From the NCBI RefSeq assembly GCF_015024225.1, contig NZ_JACJGM010000036.1:1-59681 (forward strand): DNA of 59,681 nt. Reading direction: 5' to 3'. The position numbers and the translations under genes are program-made. Below the pieces are notes generated by a model that was not told where the DNA came from, did no database searches, and worked only from the letters and a program-made list of their open reading frames with translations. Shown piece after piece: positions 15,541-23,221 of the stretch (position 1 is the stretch's first letter; every line of letters starts with the position of its first letter). This DNA comes from Nocardioides lijunqiniae. Lineage in GTDB: Bacteria; Actinomycetota; Actinomycetes; Propionibacteriales; Nocardioidaceae.

Positions 15541-16035
15541 TCACTCGACCCGCCACGCGGAGCGGTCGCCGACCCGGGTCAGCGTCCAGCCGGAGGCCAC
15601 GCCCAGCAGGTCGTCGCCCTCCAGCACGAACGTCGCCGGCCCGGCGAGGTCGACCACGAGCGCCGCGGCCTCCTCCTGCAGCGCGGACTGCGCCGCCGTC
15701 TGGGCCGACACCGGCACCGGCCGGGCCTCGGGGTTCCACGCGGCCAGGGAGTCGGTGCCGGTGAAGGCCAGCATCGCCAGGCGCCCGTCGGCGCCCTCGA
15801 GGAGCACCGCCGCCATGTCGCTGGTCTTGTCGTGGGCCAGCCCGCGCTCGTCGACCTCGACCTCGCCGAGCACCGCGACCACGGGGACCAGCAGCCGCGC
15901 CGAGGCCAGGGCGCTCAGCGCCGCGACCTGGGAGTCGGCGCCGCCGTCGTACGCCGCCAGCGCGGCACGCAGCGCGGGGTCGCCGGCCCCGGTGTCGTCG
16001 GGGAAGCCGGGTCCGAGGAGGCGTCGTTCGCTCAC
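15541..16035 (-). CDS. SseB-family protein
   Basis: A 164-residue protein, probably an SseB N-domain protein, which in actinobacteria are common and of unknown function. Visible features are LRAALAAYDGGADSQVAALS, the strand LVPVVAVLGEVEVDERG, DMAAVLLEGADGRLAMLAFT and the C-terminal WTLTRVGDRSAWRVE. GTG at 16035 is chosen because the conserved part begins with SERRLLGPGFPDD and GGAGG lies just upstream. The further upstream frame (from 16179) has no such character. It sits upstream of the infC leader in the same direction and is divergent from the membrane-protein gene at 16139. Confidence 0.7.
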   Translation of the reverse strand: MSERRLLGPGFPDDTGAGDPALRAALAAYDGGADSQVAALSALASARLLVPVVAVLGEVEVDERGLAHDKTSDMAAVLLEGADGRLAMLAFTGTDSLAAWNPEARPVPVSAQTAAQSALQEEAAALVVDLAGPATFVLEGDDLLGVASGWTLTRVGDRSAWRVE

Positions 16036-16138
16036 CCCTCCATCATGGGCCGTGCCGCGCGGCCCGACGGCGCCGGTCCCACCCGCGGCGACGGGGCGTC
16101 GCGGCGAGCCGTGTCGGCGGTTGTGCCAGGCTGGACGG

Positions 16139-16579
16139 ATGGACGACGTGACGTGGGGAGCCCTGGCGGTGGTGCTCACCGTGGTGGGCGGCCTCTACAC
16201 CTGGTTCGCCTACCGGCGGCGCGGCCTGCCCGCGGCCCTCAAGGGGGCCGGGCTGACCCTGCTGCCGCTGGCCGCCTACCTCACCAAGACGCTGCGGATG
16301 CTCACCCGCATCGGCGACGCCGTGGCCGACTGGGCGACCTCGCTGGTGTTCAGCCCGCTCGTGTGGGTGGGCATCGGCGTCGCGGGACTGGCCGTCGTGC
16401 TCTTCGGGGCGGGCCGGGCGCTCGAGGCGCGCGCCGGGGGCGGGCGCCCCCGCAGGGCGACCACCGACCCCGAGGCCCCCACGCTGCCGCCGAGCGGCGC
16501 TCCCGCCCGCGGCAAGCCCGCGATCGACGACGACATGGCCGAGATCGAGGCGCTCCTGCGCAAGCGAGGGATCAGCTGA
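16139..16579 (+). CDS. small membrane protein, unknown function
   Basis: A 146-residue protein with three hydrophobic stretches: residues about 4-23 (WGALAVVLTVVGGLYTWFAY), a weaker one about 30-50, and about 75-92 (PLVWVGIGVAGLAVVLFGAG). A charged, Pro-rich cytoplasmic tail ends in MAEIEALLRKRGIS. The family is common beside amino-acid deaminase/aldolase genes in related genomes, to my recollection, but has no known role. Its TGA overlaps the ATG of the next gene (TGATG), so the two are translationally coupled. A CAGGCT word 6 nt before the ATG may be a -10 for a leaderless mRNA. Confidence 0.75.
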   Translation: MDDVTWGALAVVLTVVGGLYTWFAYRRRGLPAALKGAGLTLLPLAAYLTKTLRMLTRIGDAVADWATSLVFSPLVWVGIGVAGLAVVLFGAGRALEARAGGGRPRRATTDPEAPTLPPSGAPARGKPAIDDDMAEIEALLRKRGIS

Positions 16580-17835
16580 TGCCGACCAGCACGCCGTCAA
16601 CCGACCCCTGGGGGCCCGCCGGCTCCTCCGCCGTCGAGCGCAACCGCCTGTGGGCGCGGCTCGAGGGCGCCGTGCATGCCCACGGCGAGCCGCTCGGCGC
16701 CCCGCTCGTGGTCGTCGACCTCGACGCCTTCGACGCCAACGCCGACGACCTCCTGCGCCGGGCGGCCGGCAAGCCCATCCGGGTGGCGTCGAAGTCGCTG
16801 CGCGTCCCCGCCCTGCTGCGCCGGGCGCTGGCGCGCGACGGCTTCGAGGGGATCCTCGCCTACACGCTGCCCGAGGCCCTGTGGCTGGAGGAGGAGGGGC
16901 TCAGCGACGACATCGTGGTCGCCTACCCCACCGTCGACCGCGCCGCGCTGAGCCGGCTCGTCGAGTCGCCCCGGGCGGCCGGTCGGGTGACGCTGATGAT
17001 CGACGACGTGGCGCACCTGGACCTCGTCGACTCCGTGCGGTCCTCGCACGCCGTGCCGATCCGGGTCTCGATCGAGGTCGACGCCGGCCTCCGCCTCGGG
17101 CGTCAGCACGTCGGCCCCAAGCGCTCCCCGCTCTTCGACGCGGCCTCGGTCGCCCGCCTGGCCCGCGCGGTCGTGGAGCGGCCCGGCTTCCGACTGGTCG
17201 GCGTCATGACCTACGAGGGCCAGGTCGCCGGGCTGCCCGACGACGTCCCCACCGCCCGCGCCCGCTCGCTCGTCGTACGCCGGCTGAAGTCGATGTCGCT
17301 CACCCAGCTCGAGGCGCGCCGCCGCGAGATCGCCGACGCGCTGTCGGAGATCGTCGAGCTGGAGTTCTGGAACGCGGGCGGCTCCGGGTCGGTCGCCGAC
17401 ACCGTGGCCGACCCCGTCGTCACCGAGGTCGCCGCGGGCTCGGGGCTGCTGGTGCCCGGGCTCTTCGACCACTACCGGTCCTTCCAGCCGCGCCCGGCGG
17501 CGTTCTACGCCCTGCCCGTCGTCCGGCGTCCCTCCCCCGACGTGGCCACCGTGCACGGCGGCGGGTTCGCGGCCTCCGGACCCGCGGGTCCCGACCGGCT
17601 GCCGCTGCCGTGGGCGCCCGCCGGACTGCACCTGACCGGGCTCGAGGGTGCCGGCGAGGTGCAGACGCCCCTGACCGGCCAGCCGGCGGCACTGCTGGAG
17701 ATCGGCGACCGGGTGTGGTTCCGGCACGCCAAGTCGGGCGAGCTGTTCGAGCACACGAACCTCGTCCACCTGCTCTCGGGAGACCGCCTCGGGGAGCGGG
17801 TGCGCAGCTACCGTGGCCACGGGCTCGCCTTCTGA
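16579..17835 (+). CDS. PLP-dependent amino acid deaminase/aldolase (D-threonine aldolase-like)
   Basis: A 418-residue fold-type III PLP enzyme (alanine-racemase-like barrel then beta domain). The N-terminal strand LVVVDLDAFDANADDLLRRA is followed by RVASKSLRVP, with K72 the likely Schiff-base lysine. LMIDDVAHLDLVDSV, IEVDAGLRLG and FWNAGGSGSVADTV fit D-threonine aldolase/D-serine dehydratase-like proteins. The C-terminal domain includes VHGGGFAASGPAG and WFRHAKSGELFEHTN, probably metal-related. It overlaps the membrane-protein gene by one base and the kinase-like gene by 23 nt. The substrate is likely a D-hydroxyamino acid but is not certain. Confidence 0.85.
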   Translation: MPTSTPSTDPWGPAGSSAVERNRLWARLEGAVHAHGEPLGAPLVVVDLDAFDANADDLLRRAAGKPIRVASKSLRVPALLRRALARDGFEGILAYTLPEALWLEEEGLSDDIVVAYPTVDRAALSRLVESPRAAGRVTLMIDDVAHLDLVDSVRSSHAVPIRVSIEVDAGLRLGRQHVGPKRSPLFDAASVARLARAVVERPGFRLVGVMTYEGQVAGLPDDVPTARARSLVVRRLKSMSLTQLEARRREIADALSEIVELEFWNAGGSGSVADTVADPVVTEVAAGSGLLVPGLFDHYRSFQPRPAAFYALPVVRRPSPDVATVHGGGFAASGPAGPDRLPLPWAPAGLHLTGLEGAGEVQTPLTGQPAALLEIGDRVWFRHAKSGELFEHTNLVHLLSGDRLGERVRSYRGHGLAF

Positions 17836-18391
17836 CGTAGCGCGCCGGGTCCACGACCTGACGATGGAGCGCGCGCCGTCGCTGGGCGCAGGGCGCCTGG
17901 TGTGCGTGGACGGCCCGGCCGGCTCCGGCAAGACCACGCTGGCCGCGGCGCTCGCGGACTTGGCCGGCGCGCCCGTCGTGCACATGGACGACCTCTACGA
18001 CGGCTGGCAGGGCCTGCCCCGCGTGGGCGCCCAGCTCGACGGGCTCCTGCTGCCGCTCTCGAGGGACGAGCCCGGCACCTACCGGCGCTACGACTGGCTG
18101 CGCGAGGAGTACGCCGAGACCGTCACCGTCGCCCCGTCGCCCCTCCTGGTCCTCGAGGGCGTGGGCTCCGGCTCGCGCGCGCACGATGTGCTGTGCACGA
18201 CGTTGGTGTGGGTGCAGGCCCCCGACGGGCTGCGGCTGCACCGCGGCCTGGAGCGCGACGGTCCCGAGCTCGAGGAGCAGTGGCGGAGCTGGATGGTCGC
18301 CGAGGCCGAGCACTTCGCCGAGCAGGGCACCCGGGCGCGGGCCGACCTGCTCGTCGACGGGACCGGGCGGAGCGCTCCCCTGCCCGCGTGA
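17813..18391 (+). CDS. P-loop uridine-kinase-like protein
   Basis: A 192-residue NTPase with Walker A GPAGSGKT (34-41), DDLYDGW (a substrate-loop aspartate pair as in uridine kinases), LLVLEGVGSGSRAH as Walker B-like strand and a C-terminal lid region. Similar proteins are annotated as uridine kinase or (d)CMP-kinase-like, without proof of substrate. GTG at 17813 overlaps the upstream gene; ATG at 17863 is an alternative that would still retain the P-loop. It is the last gene of the membrane protein-aldolase-kinase unit. Confidence 0.75.
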   Translation: MATGSPSDVARRVHDLTMERAPSLGAGRLVCVDGPAGSGKTTLAAALADLAGAPVVHMDDLYDGWQGLPRVGAQLDGLLLPLSRDEPGTYRRYDWLREEYAETVTVAPSPLLVLEGVGSGSRAHDVLCTTLVWVQAPDGLRLHRGLERDGPELEEQWRSWMVAEAEHFAEQGTRARADLLVDGTGRSAPLPA

Positions 18392-18446
18392 CATGCCCCT
18401 CGGGTGGCGGCGGCGGGGCAACCAAACTCGACCGATCAGCGTCACT

Positions 18447-18452
18447 TAGGTT
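18447..18452 (+). promoter_or_regulatory. -10 box for sulfatase gene
   Basis: TAGGTT immediately precedes the GTG at 18453 and lies 6 nt before a second in-frame GTG at 18459. The spacing favours a leaderless mRNA starting at 18459. Confidence 0.5.
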
Positions 18453-20141
18453 GTGACCGTGACTTCCTCGACGGCCCGACGGCTGGCCGTGTGCGTGACC
18501 GTCGCGGTCGCGCTCGTCGTCGCCCTGCTGGTGTGGACGGGTCGCGACGACGAGCCGACCGACGCCGACTTCCCGCTCACCACCGGCAACGGCGCGGCGT
18601 TCGACGGCGCCACGGGCCCCAACGTCGTCGTGGTCATGGCCGACGACATGCGCGCCGACGACCTGCTCTTCATGCCCTCGCTGCGCCGGCTCGTCGGGGA
18701 GCACGGGCTGACGTTCCGCAACTCCTTCTCGCCCTATCCCCTGTGCTGCCCCGCGCGCACGTCGTTCCTCACCGGGCGCTACGCGCACAACCACCGCGTC
18801 TACTGGCACGAGGAGCCCTACGGCTACGGCGCCTTCGACGACTCCAGGACGATCGCCACGTCCCTCCAGGCCGCCGGCTACGAGACCGGCTACATCGGCA
18901 AGTACCTCAACCGCTACGGTCCGGCCACCTCCAAGGTGAGCGGCGAGCCGTCCTACCGCTACGTCCCCGAGGGCTGGACCGACTGGCGCGCCTCGATCGA
19001 CCGCGTCGAGGGCGTCGGCGTCCACGGCAGCACCTACGACTACCGCGACACGCCGTTCAACGTGAACGGCAAGGTCGACAACCGCTACAAGGGTGACTAC
19101 AACACCGACGTCATCGGCGACTTCTCCGTCGAGATGGCGCAGCGGTTCGCGGCGCAGGACAACCCGTTCTTCATGATGGTCAACTACGTCGCCCCGCACA
19201 GCGGCGGGCCGATCGAGGACGACGACCCGGCGTCGTACCTGGACGTGGGGACGCCCGCCGTGACGAAGGCGGTGCGCGGTCGGTTCGACGACCTGATCAC
19301 CCGCGGCGCCGGCATGCCCAAGGACGGCGGGCCGAGCGAGGCCGACATCTCCGACAAGCCGCGCGCGTTCAGCGAGGACGAGGAGCCGGACGAGCAGCTG
19401 CGCGAGGCGATCGCCGAGTCGACGCGCCAGCGCGCCGAGTCCATCTTCGTCATGGACGGCCAGGTGAAGCGGCTGATCGAGGAGCTCGAGCGCAGCGGCG
19501 AGTGGGACGACACGGTCTTCATGTTCACCTCCGACAACGGCTTCTACCTCGGCGAGCACCGCCGGCGCGGCGGCAAGGTGCGCGCCCACGAGCCGTCGCT
19601 GCGGGTGCCGTTCGTCATGACGGGGCCCGGGATGCGGCAGCGCGCCGACCGCGACGACCCGATCACGACCATCGACATCTCGGCCTCCATCCTCGACCTG
19701 GCCGACGCCGAGCCGCCGTACCCTGCCGACGGCACCAGCCGCCTCACGACGATGCGACGCGGCGACCAGGGCTGGGTGACGCCGGTGCTGAACGAGGCCA
19801 CCAACACCGGTCGGCTGGGCCCGCGCCCGCGCGGCTTCCGCGGCCCGCGCACCTCGATCGGCGTGCGCACGGCGCGCTACTCCTACATCCGCAGCGCGAC
19901 CAACGAGGACGAGCTCTACGACCTGCAGCGCGACCCGCTGCAGATGGAGAACGTGAACGACTCCCCCGCCTACGCCGCCGTACGGCGCAGCCTGCTGGAG
20001 GTCTGGTGGCGCACCCGCAACTGCGTCGGCGACGAGTGCCAGGTCGCGCTCCCACCGGAGCTGCGCGCCGACGCCGCCACCACGGCCGCCCTCACCACCG
20101 GCTACTGGGACGGCGTCCGCGAGGTCTACGGCTTCGAGTAG
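18453..20141 (+). CDS. membrane-anchored type I sulfatase
   Basis: A 562-residue arylsulfatase-family enzyme. One N-terminal membrane segment (about residues 10-28) anchors it outside the membrane. The metal site starts at D64-D65 in VVMADDMRADD. The formylglycine motif is C98-C-P100-A-R102 with LTGRYAHNHRVY after it. FMFTSDNGFYLGEHRRRGGK supplies the later metal/sulfate ligands. A Cys-type sulfatase needs a formylglycine-generating enzyme, which is not in this window. The C-terminal YDLQRDPLQMENVNDSP is typical. The true start may be GTG 18459. The substrate could be a sulfated glycan or aryl sulfate. Confidence 0.93.
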   Translation: MTVTSSTARRLAVCVTVAVALVVALLVWTGRDDEPTDADFPLTTGNGAAFDGATGPNVVVVMADDMRADDLLFMPSLRRLVGEHGLTFRNSFSPYPLCCPARTSFLTGRYAHNHRVYWHEEPYGYGAFDDSRTIATSLQAAGYETGYIGKYLNRYGPATSKVSGEPSYRYVPEGWTDWRASIDRVEGVGVHGSTYDYRDTPFNVNGKVDNRYKGDYNTDVIGDFSVEMAQRFAAQDNPFFMMVNYVAPHSGGPIEDDDPASYLDVGTPAVTKAVRGRFDDLITRGAGMPKDGGPSEADISDKPRAFSEDEEPDEQLREAIAESTRQRAESIFVMDGQVKRLIEELERSGEWDDTVFMFTSDNGFYLGEHRRRGGKVRAHEPSLRVPFVMTGPGMRQRADRDDPITTIDISASILDLADAEPPYPADGTSRLTTMRRGDQGWVTPVLNEATNTGRLGPRPRGFRGPRTSIGVRTARYSYIRSATNEDELYDLQRDPLQMENVNDSPAYAAVRRSLLEVWWRTRNCVGDECQVALPPELRADAATTAALTTGYWDGVREVYGFE

Positions 20142-20153
20142 GAGCCCAGGTCC

Positions 20154-20159
20154 TAGGGT
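20154..20159 (+). promoter_or_regulatory. -10 box for leaderless aldose epimerase mRNA
   Basis: TAGGGT, 6 nt before the ATG at 20166, in the short gap after the sulfatase stop. Confidence 0.55.
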
Positions 20160-20165
20160 GTGCTC

Positions 20166-21089
20166 ATGGTGGCGCCGAGCGGGGAGCAGTTCGAGATCGA
20201 GGGGGGCGGCTACCGCGCGGTCGTCACCGAGAGCGGGGGCGCGCTGCGCGAGCTGACCTACGGCGCCCGGGCGCTCGTGGACGGGTTCGCCGAGGACGAG
20301 ATGTCCGCCGGGGGGCGCGGCCAGCTGCTGATGCCGTGGCCCAACCGGATCCGCGACGGGCGCTACGAGTTCGGGGGCACCGAGCACCAGCTCGCCCTGA
20401 CCGAGCCGAAGCGGCACAACGCCTCCCACGGCCTGGCCCGCTGGGTCGCGTGGACGCTGGAGGAGCACACGCCGCACTCGGTGTCGCTGCAGTACCGGCT
20501 GATGGCCCAGACCGGCTACCCGTGGACCCTCGACCTGCACGTCGTCTACGACCTCTCCGCCGACGGGCTCACGGTGACCCAGACGGCGACCAACATGTCA
20601 CCGGCGCCGGCGCCCTACGCGTGCGGCGCGCACCCCTACCTCACCGTCGGGCCGGGCCCGGTGGACACCTGGGAGCTGACCCTCCCGGCCTCGACCCGCA
20701 GCATCACCGACGACCGGCTGCTGCCCGTGGGCCGCGAGGACGTCGACGGCACGCCGTACGACTTCCGGGTGCCGCGGCCGCTCGGGTCGACCGTCCTCAA
20801 CAACACCTTCACCGACCTGGCCCGCGACGACGACGGCACGGCGACCACCGTGCTGCGCGACCCGGCCACCGGGCACGCCGTGGCGCTGTGGGTCGACGAG
20901 CACGTGCCGTGGCTGCTGCTCTACTCCGCCGACGACGTCGCGGCCACGGCCCGTCGCTCGCTGGCCGTGGAGCCCATGACCGCCGACGCCGACGCGTTCC
21001 GCTCCGGCCAGGACCTCGTCACGCTGGAGCCCACGGGTGACGTGGGCGACGAGCTATCGGTCTCGTGGGGCATCCGGGCGGTCGACTAG
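20166..21089 (+). CDS. aldose 1-epimerase family protein
   Basis: A 307-residue galactose-mutarotase-like beta-sandwich enzyme that interconverts sugar anomers or sugar-phosphate anomers. LMPWPNRIRDGRYEFGG is the conserved early motif. H in RHNASHGLARW and H in ACGAHPYLTVG are the expected catalytic and binding histidines. The general-base glutamate is in LAVEPMTADADAF. ATG 20166 is preferred over GTG 20160 because of the -10 at exact leaderless spacing. Its 3' end overlaps the convergent PH-domain gene by 36 nt. The actual sugar is unknown. Confidence 0.9.
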   Translation: MVAPSGEQFEIEGGGYRAVVTESGGALRELTYGARALVDGFAEDEMSAGGRGQLLMPWPNRIRDGRYEFGGTEHQLALTEPKRHNASHGLARWVAWTLEEHTPHSVSLQYRLMAQTGYPWTLDLHVVYDLSADGLTVTQTATNMSPAPAPYACGAHPYLTVGPGPVDTWELTLPASTRSITDDRLLPVGREDVDGTPYDFRVPRPLGSTVLNNTFTDLARDDDGTATTVLRDPATGHAVALWVDEHVPWLLLYSADDVAATARRSLAVEPMTADADAFRSGQDLVTLEPTGDVGDELSVSWGIRAVD

Positions 21090-21524
21090 CGCCCGCAGCT
21101 CCCGGACGGCGACGCGGGCGCGCTGGCCGTCGGAGCTCTGGATCGCCATGACGGAGGCGGTCGTGCCGTCGGTGAGGTCGAGCGTCACCCAGGGCGCCCC
21201 CGGAGGCATGCGCACGGCGATGATCTGCGCCCAGCCGTAGGTGCGGCTGCGGTAGCCGTTGACCACGAGCAGCCCGTCCTGGCTGGCGACCGCCCGGCAG
21301 CGCGCCAGCGCGAGGATGGCCGACCCGATCAGCAGGCCCAGGGCGACGACGGTGCCCCGCTGGAACGGCGTGACCGACGCCCGGGTCTGGTCGTCGAAGC
21401 CGATCCAGAGGAAGACCATCATCAGGACCAGGACGCCGGCTGCGACGGCGCCCGCGATCCGGGGGCCCAGCGGTCGCCAGGTCCGTGGCAGCCGGAGCCC
21501 GGCAGGCTCAGAGCCGGCAGGCAT
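21054..21524 (-). CDS. PH-domain-containing membrane protein
   Basis: A 156-residue protein with two adjacent membrane spans (about residues 22-42 and 58-76) and a C-terminal bacterial PH-like domain (DGLLVVNGYRSRTYGWAQII then PWVTLDLTDGTTASVMAIQS). Its role is unknown. It overlaps the 3' end of hisG by 17 nt and therefore is co-transcribed with hisE-hisG, a linkage I recall from many actinobacteria. Its own 3' end overlaps the convergent aldose epimerase gene. Confidence 0.8.
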   Translation of the reverse strand: MPAGSEPAGLRLPRTWRPLGPRIAGAVAAGVLVLMMVFLWIGFDDQTRASVTPFQRGTVVALGLLIGSAILALARCRAVASQDGLLVVNGYRSRTYGWAQIIAVRMPPGAPWVTLDLTDGTTASVMAIQSSDGQRARVAVRELRALVDRPDAPRDR

Positions 21525-22356
21525 GGATGTCCGTGGTGAGGATGCCGCGAGCGCCGATGCTCCACAGCTCGTCCATCAGGCGCTGGGCGCCGGCGCGCGG
21601 GACCATGGCCCGCACGGCCACCCAGCCCTCGCGATGCAGCGGCGAGATCGTGGGGCCCTCGATGCCGGGGGTCAGGGCGACCGCGGCGGTGACGTGGCGC
21701 TCCTCGATGTCGTAGTCCATCATCACGAAGCTCCGCGCGGTGAGGACGCCGTCGACCCGGCGCTTGAAGATCTCGAAGCCCTCGGGCACGTCGCCCTGGC
21801 GGGTGATGAGCACGGCCTCGGACTGCAGGATCGGCTCGCCGAACGTCTCCAGGCCCGCGTGGCGCAGCGTGCTGCCGGTCTCGACGACGTCGGCGATGAC
21901 GTCGGCCACGCCGAGCTGGATGCTGCTCTCGACCGCGCCGTCGAGGCGGGTGACGCTGGCCTCGATGCCGCGCTCGGCCAGGAACGCCTCCACGATGCCG
22001 ACGTACGACGTGGCGATGCGGGTGCCGGCCAGCTGGGCGAGGTCGGAGTAGCGCCCGGCCGGCCCGGCGAAGCGGAAGGTGCTGCGGCCGAAGCCCAGGT
22101 CGAGGGACTCGACCGCGCTCGCACCGGAGTCGAGCAGCAGGTCGCGCCCGGTGATGCCGACGTCGAGGGTGCCCTCGCCGACGTAGAGGGCGATGTCGCG
22201 CGGGCGCAGGTAGAAGAACTCGACGCCGTTCTCGGCGTCGGTCAGCGACAGCTCCTTGGAGTCCGAGCGCTGGCGGTAGCCGGACTCGCGCAGGATGTCG
22301 GACGCGGACTGGGACAGCGACCCCTTGTTGGGGACCGCCACTCTCAAGAGGGACAT
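21508..22356 (-). CDS. hisG: ATP phosphoribosyltransferase (long form)
   Basis: This is the first enzyme of histidine biosynthesis, condensing ATP with PRPP and feedback-inhibited by histidine. The 282-residue length and C-terminal extension after about residue 210 (RSFVMMDYDIEERHVTAAVA) identify the long form with a regulatory ACT-like domain. LRVAVPNKGSLSQSASDIL, GITGRDLLLDSGA and VADVIADVVETGSTLRHAGL are the catalytic motifs. It follows hisE by 19 nt. Confidence 0.97.
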   Translation of the reverse strand: MSLLRVAVPNKGSLSQSASDILRESGYRQRSDSKELSLTDAENGVEFFYLRPRDIALYVGEGTLDVGITGRDLLLDSGASAVESLDLGFGRSTFRFAGPAGRYSDLAQLAGTRIATSYVGIVEAFLAERGIEASVTRLDGAVESSIQLGVADVIADVVETGSTLRHAGLETFGEPILQSEAVLITRQGDVPEGFEIFKRRVDGVLTARSFVMMDYDIEERHVTAAVALTPGIEGPTISPLHREGWVAVRAMVPRAGAQRLMDELWSIGARGILTTDIHACRL

Positions 22357-22375
22357 GGGGTGACGGGGCTCCTGG

Positions 22376-22639
22376 TCAGAGGTGGGCGTAGACGTCGTCG
22401 AGCTCGATGCCGCTGGCCAGCATCAGCACCTGGGCGTGGTAGAGCAGCTGGCTGATCTCCTCGGCCGTGCGCTCCTTGCCCTCGTGCTCGGCGGCCATCC
22501 AGGACTCGGCGGCCTCCTCGACCAGCTTCTTGCCGATGGCATGCACCCCCGCGTCGAGCTCCTGCACGGTGCCGGAGCCCGCCGGTCGCGTGCGGGCCTT
22601 GTCGCTCAGCTCGGCCCAGAGCTCGTCGAACGTCTTCAC
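22376..22639 (-). CDS. hisE: phosphoribosyl-ATP pyrophosphatase
   Basis: A stand-alone 87-residue HisE (MazG-like helical fold), the second step of histidine synthesis. HAIGKKLVEEAAESWMAAEH and EEISQLLYHAQVLMLASG carry the metal-binding glutamates. GTG at 22639 is preceded at 7 nt by TAGGCT, so hisE-hisG-PH form an operon that probably starts with a leaderless mRNA, separate from the riboflavin operon. Confidence 0.95.
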   Translation of the reverse strand: MKTFDELWAELSDKARTRPAGSGTVQELDAGVHAIGKKLVEEAAESWMAAEHEGKERTAEEISQLLYHAQVLMLASGIELDDVYAHL

Positions 22640-22646
22640 GGGCCTC

Positions 22647-22652
22647 AGCCTA
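22647..22652 (-). promoter_or_regulatory. -10 box for leaderless hisE mRNA
   Basis: TAGGCT on the minus strand, 7 nt before the hisE GTG at 22639. Confidence 0.55.
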
Positions 22653-22682
22653 CGGTCAGGGGTCGGTCGGGCCCGACGGCGG

Positions 22683-22724
22683 AGGGGTTTCGAGACGGGC
22701 GCCGGGGCGCCTTCCTCGACCCCA
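22683..22724. repeat. intergenic GTTTCGAGAC...CCTCGACC hairpin element (REP-like)
   Basis: The ribH-hisE gap holds GGGGTTTCGAG at one end and CTCGACCCC at the other, with GGGCGCC and GGCGCC between them, so it folds as an imperfect long hairpin. The words TTTCGAGAC and CCTCGACC are those of a short intergenic repeat I associate with Nocardioides and relatives. Only one copy is evident here, so repeat status is inferred. It may also act as terminator for the riboflavin operon. Confidence 0.45.
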
Positions 22725-22732
22725 GGGGGGAT

Positions 22733-23221
22733 CTAGCTGTCGTAGCCGCGACGGACCCGCTTGAGGGTCTGCGCCGTCAGGAGCGCGGCCGACGTGGCCT
22801 CGTAGCCCTTGTCCTCCGACGAGCCCTCGAGGCCGGCGCGGTCCAGGGCCTGCTGCTCGGTGTCGCAGGTGAGCACGCCGAAGCCGACGGCGGTCTGGTG
22901 GTCCAGCGCCACGCGGCCGAGTCCGTCGGTCGCGGCGTTGCAGACGTAGTCGAAGTGCGGGGTGCCGCCGCGGATGACGACGCCGAGCGCGACGACGGCG
23001 TCGTAGCCCTGCGCGGCCAGCGCCGAGGCCACGACGGGCAGCTCGAAGGTGCCCGGCACGCGGACGACGACCGGGGCCTCGACCGCGTGGTCGCTCAGGG
23101 CCCGCTCGGCGCCGGCGATGAGGCCGTCCATGACCTGGGTGTGCCAGCTGGCGGCGACGACCGCGACCCGCAGGTCGTGGCAGTCGACGGGCTGGTGGGT
23201 GGGTGCTCCGTGGCCGCTCAT
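22733..23221 (-). CDS. ribH: 6,7-dimethyl-8-ribityllumazine synthase
   Basis: A 162-residue lumazine synthase, the penultimate step of riboflavin synthesis, forming large icosahedral or pentameric shells. VAVVAASWHTQVMDGLIAGA, VRVPGTFELPVVASALA, ALGVVIRGGTPHFDYVCNAA and VGFGVLTCDTEQQALDRAG are the active-site elements; H in TPHFDYV is catalytic. Its ATG overlaps the ribBA stop (TGATG), so the two are coupled. It is the last gene of the rib operon. Confidence 0.97.
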   Translation of the reverse strand: MSGHGAPTHQPVDCHDLRVAVVAASWHTQVMDGLIAGAERALSDHAVEAPVVVRVPGTFELPVVASALAAQGYDAVVALGVVIRGGTPHFDYVCNAATDGLGRVALDHQTAVGFGVLTCDTEQQALDRAGLEGSSEDKGYEATSAALLTAQTLKRVRRGYDS

